From a virus, in the IMG/VR virus record IMGVR_UViG_3300010354_000057, positions 1 to 64,000 of that record: DNA of 64,000 bases. One strand, written 5' to 3'. Position numbers and translations under genes: made by a program. Below, piece after piece: positions 55,276 to 62,879 of the stretch (the stretch's first letter is position 1; every line of letters begins with the position of its first letter). Under the pieces are notes generated by a model that was not told the origin of the DNA, did not search any database, and saw only the letters and a list, made by a program, of their open reading frames with translations.

Positions 55276-55762
55276 TATTTTATTGGAACTATCTGCGAAA
55301 TATGCGAGATACAATTTTCATAAAGAAGAAGAACCAGTTTTTAAAGCATTCTCTGAAACTTCTTCATTAATGTCCTTTGAAGAATATAAAAAATGGGTTA
55401 AGCAAAAGTTTGAAAATTATTATTCTATTATTTGCTTAATGTGGAAAGGTGATGAAAATAGAATTGAAACACAACTATTAGATGACTATACAAATTTGGT
55501 TGATCTTTATTCTGAAAAAAATGAAAATGTTAATCCAATAATAGGTGAAGATATGAGAAATCTTAAAGATCTATTATCATTTGCAATATATTTTTGTGAA
55601 TATAGAATACAGCATATTACATTTGATAAATTTTCTGAAGGAAAAAGTTATCAAGAAATATTATACGATACTCAGTATTTTAGGGAGAAAAAAGATTTAT
55701 GGTTAACCCAATATGATAAAGTAATGGAAAAAATTCATGCCGATCTTACCCATTCAGCATAA
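55265..55762 (+). CDS. Hypothetical helical protein (165 aa), paralog of the gene near 10.1 kb
   Basis: ELSAKYARYNFHKEEEPVFK, LMSFEEYKKWVKQKFENYYS and IICLMWKGDENRIETQLLDD match the protein encoded after phoH. Both are all-helical and of similar size. It overlaps the upstream radical SAM gene and its end converges with the methyltransferase gene by 28 bases. Function unknown. Confidence 0.6.
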   Translation: METDILLELSAKYARYNFHKEEEPVFKAFSETSSLMSFEEYKKWVKQKFENYYSIICLMWKGDENRIETQLLDDYTNLVDLYSEKNENVNPIIGEDMRNLKDLLSFAIYFCEYRIQHITFDKFSEGKSYQEILYDTQYFREKKDLWLTQYDKVMEKIHADLTHSA

Positions 55763-56256
55763 ATTCTATGGTTACTATCATATTTCAAATCTACACATGT
55801 AAATTTGAAATGTTCTGCAAACTTTAAATGTAAATCATAAGACCAAGGAAAAAAGTCTATTTTTTGACATTCTTTATTTTCATGATCTTGTCTACCTGGA
55901 TTACATCTCCAGTAAATTCTTGATGTTGGTTTTAGTAACTTTACTACAGAACTAATTTCTGATATAATTTTGTCTCCTGGTCCAAAATTAATACTACCAA
56001 GACAAAAAGCAACATCAAATCTTTGATCTGTTTTGAATTTATCTATAGTAACTTTATAATCTGCTTCATCAAATGCGGGATCTATTCCAATTAAATTTTT
56101 AATTTTACTTTTGAATGGATTTGGTCCACAACCAACATCTAAAACCCACTCATCATCCGCAATATTGTTTATTAAATTCCAACCAGAATATAAGTATTGA
56201 TCTAAATTACTGGTCCATTTTGTTGCAAAGTATTCATTCAATTGCTCTTGTTTCAT
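55735..56256 (-). CDS. SAM-dependent methyltransferase-like protein (173 aa)
   Basis: The start giving MKQEQLNEYFATKWTSNLDQ is chosen. VLDVGCGPNPFKSKIKNLIG with GIDPAFDEADYKV is the Rossmann SAM-binding motif with acidic residue after strand beta2. RFDVAFCLGSINFG is motif post I/II. It lacks an obvious DNA-methylase NPPY motif, so small molecule or glycan O-methylation is likelier. Its ATG overlaps the ATG of the divergent next gene in the string TTTCATGAAA. The upstream frame continues into that gene's antisense and is not used. Confidence 0.75.
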   Translation of the reverse strand: MKQEQLNEYFATKWTSNLDQYLYSGWNLINNIADDEWVLDVGCGPNPFKSKIKNLIGIDPAFDEADYKVTIDKFKTDQRFDVAFCLGSINFGPGDKIISEISSVVKLLKPTSRIYWRCNPGRQDHENKECQKIDFFPWSYDLHLKFAEHFKFTCVDLKYDSNHRIYAEWVRSA

Positions 56257-56833
56257 GAAATTACCTAAAAGAATATTTTTTACTGGAGTTCCTGGATCCC
56301 GTTGGAGTGGTATCGCACAGACGCTAGAAATGATGTCTGGTATGAATACCTCTGACCGCACACCTGAGCGTGAATACGTTCATCATAGTTATACTGGACA
56401 CAAAGGAGCGTATTTTGGACCTGGCATGGAGTTTGAACCAATTCTTGATCCAGATTATATTGATCAGGCATGGATTGAACCTCAGGGGTGTAAACTTGTT
56501 AAAAGTCATGAATGGTCTTATTATCTAGGTGAAATCCGTCAGAAGTTTCCAGACGACTGGATAATGATGGTTTATCGTCCTGATATGACTAGTTATGCAT
56601 GGTGGCATGAAGCTGGAGGTTTTCAAATACAATATCCTAATTATTCTCATTATAAAAATAGTAGTGTTATGCTATGTGAAATAATGCAACAAAACTCTTT
56701 TATTTTAAAATTTGGTATGGAAAATAAATGTAGTTGGGAATATTTTAATGAAGAATGGGTGCAGAAAAATTTTAATCAACAGATTATAGTGAATAATGTT
56801 CATAATGACATTTTAGTAACTTTGATAAAATAA
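56255..56833 (+). CDS. Sulfotransferase/P-loop-like protein (192 aa)
   Basis: MKLPKRIFFTGVPGSRWSGI opens with a P-loop-like GVPGSRWSG, matching proteins I associate with sulfotransferase-like genes in cyanophages. The SYTGHKGAYFGPGMEFE and IMMVYRPDMTSYAWWHEAG motifs also support this. The start codon overlaps the divergent methyltransferase start. The first ~110 codons are markedly richer in G/C than the rest. It begins a run of P-loop genes. The activity is inferred only. Confidence 0.6.
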   Translation: MKLPKRIFFTGVPGSRWSGIAQTLEMMSGMNTSDRTPEREYVHHSYTGHKGAYFGPGMEFEPILDPDYIDQAWIEPQGCKLVKSHEWSYYLGEIRQKFPDDWIMMVYRPDMTSYAWWHEAGGFQIQYPNYSHYKNSSVMLCEIMQQNSFILKFGMENKCSWEYFNEEWVQKNFNQQIIVNNVHNDILVTLIK

Positions 56834-56837
56834 GAAA

Positions 56838-57710
56838 ATGTCTTTAATAGGAATTCATAAATGGACTGACATAAATTGTCCAGAGTATAAAATATTTGAT
56901 ACGAACAAACAGGATGTAGATATTTCTTATTATAACGATCTTGGATATGAAGCATTTGATCCAAATCAAAAAAATGTAATACTTATATTTTTTAAAAGTG
57001 GATCTGGAGGTTTGTTTTTAGGAAATTGTTTATCTCTAAGTGATAATTTTTTATGCAAATACAAGAATATAGATGAGAAATTAAATTTTTTAAAAGAAAG
57101 TATTAAATCACAAGAAGTATTTTGGAATGATATTTACCTTAGTTCAATAGTAGACTATGGTGATGTTGAAAACACTGAAAAATATTCTTTAGTATATGAT
57201 CATAATCCTAAAACCATAAAGTATCATTTTAAACATTGGAAAAATTTAAATGTTATATATTTTAAAAATCCAGATCTTTTTTGTAGAGTAAGAAGAGTTT
57301 TAAAGAATTTTAATGGATATATTTCACATACTAGTTCAGAAAAAATAAAAAAAGTAGAAGTAAAAGAAATACCAAAATCAATTAAACAATATAGATCTCT
57401 TTCTAAAAAAGATCAAAATTTTTTAAAAGAGCTTTATTTTAGTGATGAAAAACTTTATACGTCTTCATTTTTAAATAACAAGAAACTATTTTACGTTTGG
57501 GACACAAATTGGTATTTTTCTGAGGAAGATACTGTAACTCATATTAAAGAACTTTATGATCTTTTTAATTTATCTGGGTTTAATGAATATGCTATAAAAG
57601 AATATTATAAAATATGGATTGAAAAGATAGATGATTTGAGAACTTTGGATTTTAATAGTATTAAACATTTATCCGAAGATCAAAATACATTTGATAGAAG
57701 TATTTTTTAA
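56838..57710 (+). CDS. Tandem P-loop sulfotransferase-like paralog 1 (290 aa)
   Basis: NVILIFFKSGSGGLFLGNCL is a P-loop-like element after a hydrophobic strand; HWKNLNVIYFKNPDLFCRVR is a middle strand and Arg-rich element; VWDTNWYFSEEDTVTHIKEL is a highly conserved C-terminal motif. Four other tandem genes (58.8, 59.7, 61.3 and 62.2 kb) share all three. The fold order (Walker-like loop, middle PAPS-like region, C-terminal helix) suggests a sulfotransferase-like enzyme, though no experimental support can be read from sequence. A 75-base exact DNA match with paralogs 2 and 3 covers the WDTNWYF motif. Confidence 0.7.
   Translation: MSLIGIHKWTDINCPEYKIFDTNKQDVDISYYNDLGYEAFDPNQKNVILIFFKSGSGGLFLGNCLSLSDNFLCKYKNIDEKLNFLKESIKSQEVFWNDIYLSSIVDYGDVENTEKYSLVYDHNPKTIKYHFKHWKNLNVIYFKNPDLFCRVRRVLKNFNGYISHTSSEKIKKVEVKEIPKSIKQYRSLSKKDQNFLKELYFSDEKLYTSSFLNNKKLFYVWDTNWYFSEEDTVTHIKELYDLFNLSGFNEYAIKEYYKIWIEKIDDLRTLDFNSIKHLSEDQNTFDRSIF
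57492..57566 (+). repeat. 75-bp identical block, copy 1
   Basis: TACGTTTGGGACACAAATTG through CTTTATGATCTTTTT is identical to copies in paralogs 2 and 3 although the genes differ elsewhere. Upstream identity with copy 2 extends further (AACAAGAAACTATTT). Confidence 0.9.
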
Positions 57711-57711
57711 T

Positions 57712-57740
57712 TTGACACTAAATAGTTTTTTGATTATAAT
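57712..57740 (+). promoter_or_regulatory. Consensus sigma70 promoter TTGACA-N17-TATAAT with embedded CTAAATA
   Basis: Both hexamers and spacing are perfect, and CTAAATA, a late-type motif, begins within the spacer (57718-57724). It drives the ferritin-like gene from an early promoter, while a late motif is nearer the gene. Confidence 0.85.
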
Positions 57741-57779
57741 AGATTTGTTATCATGATGATTTGAAATAAATCTTTATTT

Positions 57780-57787
57780 TATAAATA
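57780..57787 (+). promoter_or_regulatory. Perfect T4 late promoter TATAAATA
   Basis: TATAAATA lies 45 bases before the ferritin-like ATG and downstream of the consensus sigma70 promoter, giving a dual early/late arrangement. Confidence 0.65.
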
Positions 57788-57824
57788 ATAATAAATTAAA
57801 GTAGGTTACTACGGAGTTAAAAAA

Positions 57825-58499
57825 ATGCTTTCTGGAAAAGAATTTGTACAAAAAATCAAGAGAGAGAATGCTGAACTTTTTGAACAATCTCGCGTGAATG
57901 TTCGTCGTTTCTTTGCTTCAAACCCAAGCAAGGAGCACATGGTTGAGCATTTCCGTGGCCGCATGGTAAACGAAGCAATGAACATGAAAGCAATCGCTGC
58001 TGAGGTTGCTGCTGCTCCAGCATCTATGGATGTTACCGAACTTGAACTGCTGACTAAGCAAGCACAAGATGAGGCAAAGCACTTCCGTATGGTGAAGGAA
58101 GTTATTGAGCACATTTCTGGTGAGAAAGTAGATGTTGATGCTGCTTTCGCCGCAGAAGCTGCTGCTCCACAAGCAAAAGGTGCTACTCTACTCGATAAGT
58201 ATGGTGCATCTGAGGATCCTGCTGCTCTTGCTGCATATCAACTCGTCGCTGAGGGTCGTGCAGAGGCAGTCTGGAACGAAATGGCAGAGTGTGTAGAAGA
58301 TGAATTCATTTCTTCACGTTATGCTGCTATTGCTAAGGACGAAGGTTTCCACGCTAATATTGGTGGTTGGAAACTTGAGAAACTTGTAGAAGGTGCTGCT
58401 GACCTCCAGGAGCGCATTCTTGCAATGGTTGCTCAAATGCGTTCGGATCTTCTTGAAATCAGCAACAAGAACACCGCTGTTCCTTTTGCTGCTATCTGA
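57825..58499 (+). CDS. Ferritin-like di-iron protein (224 aa)
   Basis: The four-helix di-iron pattern is clear: Glu in VNEAMNM (E50), ExxH in DEAKHFRM (E83, H86), a Glu in VAEGRAEAVWNE (E143 or E147) and ExxH in DEGFHANIG (E173, H176). Third codon positions are richer in C/G (GCTGCT, CGT, GAG) than neighbours, typical of highly expressed or acquired genes. It has both a perfect sigma70 and a perfect late promoter upstream and a strong ribosome-binding site. It may be an oxygenase/hydroxylase or a stress protein; substrate unknown. Confidence 0.75.
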   Translation: MLSGKEFVQKIKRENAELFEQSRVNVRRFFASNPSKEHMVEHFRGRMVNEAMNMKAIAAEVAAAPASMDVTELELLTKQAQDEAKHFRMVKEVIEHISGEKVDVDAAFAAEAAAPQAKGATLLDKYGASEDPAALAAYQLVAEGRAEAVWNEMAECVEDEFISSRYAAIAKDEGFHANIGGWKLEKLVEGAADLQERILAMVAQMRSDLLEISNKNTAVPFAAI

Positions 58500-58515
58500 T
58501 AGATAAAAATATATT

Positions 58516-58770
58516 ATGAGTACTTTTGAAACAAGGCAACGTAAAGATAAAACTCGCATAATTAAGTGGGTTAGTGCCAGTACAATACTCATCGCAATGG
58601 TGTTTCATGTATTGGGGCTAACCCCTTGGAATAGCATCCTACAATTAATTGGTGCATCTGGTTGGACTTATGTTGGATTTAAATGGAAGGAACGTTCAAT
58701 CATAATGAACTTCCTTCCACAATTTTTTATTATCATACCTGGATTATTTTATTTGTTTTTTATAAAATGA
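58516..58770 (+). CDS. Small membrane protein (84 aa)
   Basis: Hydrophobic segments near residues 17-46 (VSASTILIAMVFHVLGL and NSILQLIGASGW) and a final one (NFLPQFFIIIPGLFYLFF) suggest two or three membrane passes; KWKERS lies between. It overlaps the next gene's start by four bases. No family is claimed. It lies just after the ferritin-like gene and may be coexpressed. Confidence 0.65.
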   Translation: MSTFETRQRKDKTRIIKWVSASTILIAMVFHVLGLTPWNSILQLIGASGWTYVGFKWKERSIIMNFLPQFFIIIPGLFYLFFIK

Positions 58771-59723
58771 CTAAAGAGGTTGATGAATTAAAAAATTCTT
58801 TAGATTTTAGTAAAATTAGGATAGGTTCACATCGATGGAATGTTCAGTCTGGTAGAGACCTTGAATATATTGAATGGGATAGTCTTCCAGAAGATGTAGA
58901 TGAACAGAGAGATAATCTATCAAGATATTTTTACGATCGTGATTATGAGAATGTTTTACTAATATTTTTTAAAAGTGGTGCTGGTGGATTATTTCTATCA
59001 AATTGTTTAGCATTGAGTGATAGTGTTGGTAGTATTTTTATAGACATAGAAGAAAAAATAAGATTTTTTAATAAGTACCTTGAATCTCAAAAAGTTTTTT
59101 GGAATGATTGTTATATAAACAATACTTCTCCAGAAATTCATCAAAATAACAAAGAATATTTTAGAAAAAAATATCATTTTATTTACGAACATAATCCAAA
59201 ATATATAAAAAGACATTTAAAGTTTTGGAGTAAATGTAACGTAATATACTTTACAAATCCAGATTTATTCTGTAAAATAAGGCAGTTATTAAAAAATATA
59301 GATGGTAATCTAGGATATATTAGTTATGAACATGTTAAACCTGATTTAACTGGGTATTCTGTACCAAAAAGTTTTAAAGACTTTTTTAATCTTCCCAAAG
59401 AAAGACAAGAAATTTTAAAAAATGTCTACAAGAGTGAAGAAAATATAAATTCTTTTTGTTTTTCAAAGAACAAGAAACTATTTTACGTTTGGGACACAAA
59501 TTGGTATTTTTCTGAGGAAGATACTGTAACTCATATTAAAGAACTTTATGATCTTTTTGGATTTAATGATTTTAACGCTGATGTAGTATCTCAGTTTTAT
59601 AGAAAGTGGATTTCTAAATTAGATGAACTTTCCATAAGAGAAATTCCTGATAATATACAAGAGTTACTTAAAAATGAAAAAAATTTTGATAAATCTATAA
59701 CCTCTTTTTGGGACTTATACTAA
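58767..59723 (+). CDS. Tandem P-loop sulfotransferase-like paralog 2 (318 aa)
   Basis: The start ATGACTAAAGAGG overlapping the upstream stop is chosen. NVLLIFFKSGAGGLFLSNCL, FWSKCNVIYFTNPDLFCKIR and VWDTNWYFSEEDTVTHIKEL match paralogs 1 and 3. It has in addition an N-terminal segment SHRWNVQSGRDLEYIEWD shared with paralog 3. It ends at the overlap with paralog 3. It is likely a tandem duplicate retaining catalytic elements. Confidence 0.7.
   Translation: MTKEVDELKNSLDFSKIRIGSHRWNVQSGRDLEYIEWDSLPEDVDEQRDNLSRYFYDRDYENVLLIFFKSGAGGLFLSNCLALSDSVGSIFIDIEEKIRFFNKYLESQKVFWNDCYINNTSPEIHQNNKEYFRKKYHFIYEHNPKYIKRHLKFWSKCNVIYFTNPDLFCKIRQLLKNIDGNLGYISYEHVKPDLTGYSVPKSFKDFFNLPKERQEILKNVYKSEENINSFCFSKNKKLFYVWDTNWYFSEEDTVTHIKELYDLFGFNDFNADVVSQFYRKWISKLDELSIREIPDNIQELLKNEKNFDKSITSFWDLY
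59484..59558 (+). repeat. 75-bp identical block, copy 2
   Basis: Identical to copies 1 and 3; the identity with copy 3 continues for another 17 bases (GGATTTAATGATTTTAA), giving 92 bp between those two. Confidence 0.9.
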
Positions 59724-60664
59724 TGAATAAAAAAATTAATTTAGGATCTCATAGGTGGAATCCTTTGTCAAATAGAAGTCTTGAATACATTAAATGGGAT
59801 AAAGTTCCAGAAGATGTGCAATATCAAAGAAAAAACCTCAAAAGATCTTTTTATGATCGTGATTATGAAAAAGTTATAGTTTTGTTTTTTCAAAGTGGGT
59901 CTGGTGGGTTATTTTTAGCTAATTGTCTATCATTAAGTAATTCTGTTTGTAGTTCATTTGTACACGTAAATGAAAAAATACAATTACTTAATAATTATTT
60001 GAAGAGACAGAAAGGAACTTTTTGGAATGATCTTTATATTAATAATTATTATCCAGAATTATTTCAAGAAGATGGAGAAAATAAAGAAGAGGGAATATGG
60101 CATACTACAGATGGGTACTTCTTTATTCATGAACACGAAGCTAAAAATATACCAATTCATTTAGAATTTTGGAATAATGCTAATATGATATATTTCAAAA
60201 ATCCAGATCTTTTTTGTAAGATTAGGAAACTCCTTAAGAATATTGATGGTAGACTTGGGTATATGAGTTACGAACCACTTAAACAAACTAAAGAACAATA
60301 TCCAATTCCATCGAGTTTTTCTGAATTTTTTAAATTATCTAAAAAAGAACAGGAAGAGTTAAAAGATGTATATAAAAGCGCAGACATATATACATCATCA
60401 TTTTTAAAGAATAAAAAATTATTATACGTTTGGGACACAAATTGGTATTTTTCTGAGGAAGATACTGTAACTCATATTAAAGAACTTTATGATCTTTTTG
60501 GATTTAATGATTTTAATAAAAAGGCAATAATTAACTATTACAATCAGTGGATCGAAAAATTGGATGAATTAAGTTCTAGACCAATACCTAATAATTTGCC
60601 AGAACTGATTGGAAATAAAACTAATTATGATGTTCCTATAAGTAACTTTAAAGATTTAAAATGA
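59723..60664 (+). CDS. Tandem P-loop sulfotransferase-like paralog 3 (313 aa)
   Basis: VIVLFFQSGSGGLFLANCLS, FWNNANMIYFKNPDLFCKIR and VWDTNWYFSEEDTVTHIKEL are all present. The start overlaps the preceding stop (TAATG). The N-terminal SHRWNPLSNRSLEYIKWDKV and DRDYEKVIVL resemble paralog 2 at DNA level as well. Gln replaces Lys in the P-loop-like KSG, so nucleotide binding may be altered. Confidence 0.7.
   Translation: MNKKINLGSHRWNPLSNRSLEYIKWDKVPEDVQYQRKNLKRSFYDRDYEKVIVLFFQSGSGGLFLANCLSLSNSVCSSFVHVNEKIQLLNNYLKRQKGTFWNDLYINNYYPELFQEDGENKEEGIWHTTDGYFFIHEHEAKNIPIHLEFWNNANMIYFKNPDLFCKIRKLLKNIDGRLGYMSYEPLKQTKEQYPIPSSFSEFFKLSKKEQEELKDVYKSADIYTSSFLKNKKLLYVWDTNWYFSEEDTVTHIKELYDLFGFNDFNKKAIINYYNQWIEKLDELSSRPIPNNLPELIGNKTNYDVPISNFKDLK
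60425..60499 (+). repeat. 75-bp identical block, copy 3
   Basis: Identical to copies 1 and 2. The bases before it (AAATTATTATACG) already differ from copies 1 and 2, so the block's left edge is sharp. Confidence 0.9.
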
Positions 60665-60689
60665 TTAGTAAAGTATTTTGGTGTTTCAA

Positions 60690-61316
60690 ATGAAAAAAAT
60701 GGTAATTCTTACTGGACCTCAAGGATCTGGTAATCATCTATGGTCTAAGATATTTTCACTACATCCAAATGTATTTGGATGGAAAACTTTACTTGAAAAC
60801 TACTGGGAAGCGCATAGATTTGCTGAACCATTTTGTGAATATTGGAAAGATATAACAAAACTCAAAGATTTTGATTGGTCTACACATGATTATTTTTTTA
60901 CCAGTATTAGTGTTCCTCTGGGAATTAAAGAAACAAAATGGGAACCTAATATTATGAAGTTTTCTAATGAAGTAGAAAATTTGGGCATTAAAACTCAAAT
61001 AGTTGTAGTTGGTAGAGATCAAAATATTCTGAGGCATCAGCAAAATCGCCTTAGAAAGGAGAGTACTCTTCCGCATTTCATGAAACAACTTCCAGAGTTT
61101 CCTAATCCTATATTTTTAAGTTATGAACTTCTTTATCTTTATAAGCAGGATTATTTGAAGTCTTTGGATGTTGGGATTCCAATCGCTTGGGATGATCCAA
61201 GAATTGATGATATATTAACTAATGACCCTAATGATAAGTATGTTCATCATGTGGAAGAGTATTTTTTAGATAGATGTAATAGAACGGGAATTCCATTAAA
61301 ACAGATAAATGAGTAA
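60690..61316 (+). CDS. P-loop protein, GPQGSGNH family, paralog A (208 aa)
   Basis: MKKMVILTGPQGSGNHLWSK is a typical P-loop opening, followed by LHPNVFGWKTLLENYW. The later IVVVGRDQNILRHQQNRLRK is an Arg-rich motif of the kind seen in sulfotransferases (R for 3'-phosphate binding). A clear paralog is encoded near 63.2 kb with TGPQGSGNHFFSRVFSTHPE and IIVRDPNINGQQQLRVRGE. The start is the second available; an upstream non-ATG extension is not needed. It is probably a sulfotransferase- or nucleotide kinase-like enzyme. Confidence 0.65.
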   Translation: MKKMVILTGPQGSGNHLWSKIFSLHPNVFGWKTLLENYWEAHRFAEPFCEYWKDITKLKDFDWSTHDYFFTSISVPLGIKETKWEPNIMKFSNEVENLGIKTQIVVVGRDQNILRHQQNRLRKESTLPHFMKQLPEFPNPIFLSYELLYLYKQDYLKSLDVGIPIAWDDPRIDDILTNDPNDKYVHHVEEYFLDRCNRTGIPLKQINE

Positions 61317-62157
61317 TTATGATCTAGATTTATCAAATTATATAAAATTACAACTCATAGAATCTACTGATGATGAGTATATAATTTATAAGCAAAGTGA
61401 AAATTTTTTTCCAGAAGGAAATTTTCACTTTGTTCATAAAAATTATGATAAGATTATTTTGGTTATATATCCCTTTGCTTCTGGTGGAAATTTTTTAATT
61501 AATTGTTTATCGTTGAGTAACGATATTGCATCATCTCTTAAATCTTTATCAGACAAGATTAAATTTTTGGATAGTTCTCTTTCTTCTCAAGAAAAACACT
61601 GGGAAGATTTTCTTATCAATGACAAATTTTTTACTTATAGTGATGTAAAGAGTAAAAAAAAGGAAAAATATTTTTTTATAAAAACGCATTTAGTAAATAA
61701 AATAAAAAATCAGTCTACTAATCTTTCGGATACATCAAATAATATAAATTATCACTTAAAAAATTGGAAAAACTGTAAAAAAATAATATACATAAAAAAC
61801 ACAAGACTATTTTGTAATCTTAGAAGATGTATTTTAAAAAAATCTGTGGAAAATGGATTATACGAAAAAATACCCTTACAAATTGGGGATTATTTTAAAT
61901 TATCGGATGATAAGAAAGAATTATTGAAGAAAATATACAACGATAAAATTCAAAAATATTCTTATTGTGATATTCAATCTAAAATTGAATATTATGTATG
62001 GGATGCTAATTGGTATTTGTCAGAACAAGATACTATTTTTAACATTAGACAATTTTATGATGCTATTGGACTGTCTCAATTTAATGAAAAATATTTAAAA
62101 CATTTTTATAACTCTTGGATGAATACTATCATAAGACTTAGAAAAATTGATTTGTAA
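61309..62157 (+). CDS. Tandem P-loop sulfotransferase-like paralog 4 (282 aa)
   Basis: More divergent member: IILVIYPFASGGNFLINCLS, NWKNCKKIIYIKNTRLFCNL and YVWDANWYLSEQDTIFNIRQ. The P-loop-like element has lost the basic residue. It overlaps the upstream P-loop gene by eight bases. Catalytic competence is unclear. Confidence 0.65.
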   Translation: MSNYDLDLSNYIKLQLIESTDDEYIIYKQSENFFPEGNFHFVHKNYDKIILVIYPFASGGNFLINCLSLSNDIASSLKSLSDKIKFLDSSLSSQEKHWEDFLINDKFFTYSDVKSKKKEKYFFIKTHLVNKIKNQSTNLSDTSNNINYHLKNWKNCKKIIYIKNTRLFCNLRRCILKKSVENGLYEKIPLQIGDYFKLSDDKKELLKKIYNDKIQKYSYCDIQSKIEYYVWDANWYLSEQDTIFNIRQFYDAIGLSQFNEKYLKHFYNSWMNTIIRLRKIDL

Positions 62158-62159
62158 TT

Positions 62160-62879
62160 ATGTGGCAACCATTCTTCCCTTCACTATATGATTTTAGTTA
62201 TACTAATCATAATGATAGAATAAAAAATTTTTATTCCACATTCAAATTTAAAAATAATAAAAATTCTATTATAGTTATTTTTGATGGAGGATCTGGTGGA
62301 GGATTTCTTGTCAATTGTTTATCTTTAAGTGATAAGATAGGATCTACTATTAATAATAAAATTGATTTTCTTTTAGGGAAATTAGATAATATGGGTGTTG
62401 TTTGGGAAGACTTTCATTTAAATAATATTATTGAAGATGGTAAATATTTTTTTATTTTAGATCACCCCTTTACCTCAAAAGTTCTCAAATATCACCTAAA
62501 AACGTGGAATAGTAAAATAGTAATATTATTTAAAAATACTAATTATTTTTGTAAACTTAGAAGATGTGTTTGGAATGTTAATGGTGAAATATGTTATGAT
62601 GAAGAATATAAAGATGGAATTATTAAAACTGAAAATAAATTAGAGAGATACAATGATAAAAATCAAACATATTCTTTTTGTGATTTAGATAATAAGATTA
62701 ATTTTTATATTTGGGATACTAATTGGTATTTTTCTTTTGAAGAAACTATTTTTAATTTAAATCAATTATATAATTTATTGGAATTGGGGAGTATTGACGA
62801 AAAAGCAATAAAGAAGTATTATAATGTTTGGATAAAAAAAATTAATGATCTAAAAAATATATCTGTAAAACATGGATAA
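62160..62879 (+). CDS. Tandem P-loop sulfotransferase-like paralog 5 (239 aa)
   Basis: SIIVIFDGGSGGGFLVNCLS, TWNSKIVILFKNTNYFCKLR and IWDTNWYFSFEETIFNLNQL are recognisable but the protein is shorter and the loop has changed to GGSGGG. It is the smallest of the five and may be degenerating or specialised. It overlaps the LRV-like gene by eight bases. Confidence 0.65.
   Translation: MWQPFFPSLYDFSYTNHNDRIKNFYSTFKFKNNKNSIIVIFDGGSGGGFLVNCLSLSDKIGSTINNKIDFLLGKLDNMGVVWEDFHLNNIIEDGKYFFILDHPFTSKVLKYHLKTWNSKIVILFKNTNYFCKLRRCVWNVNGEICYDEEYKDGIIKTENKLERYNDKNQTYSFCDLDNKINFYIWDTNWYFSFEETIFNLNQLYNLLELGSIDEKAIKKYYNVWIKKINDLKNISVKHG

Noticed and set aside
57492-60499. CRISPR-like array from the three identical 75-bp blocks
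   Set aside because: The copies are about 0.9-2 kb apart inside coding genes and lack unit spacers, so they reflect gene conversion or duplication.
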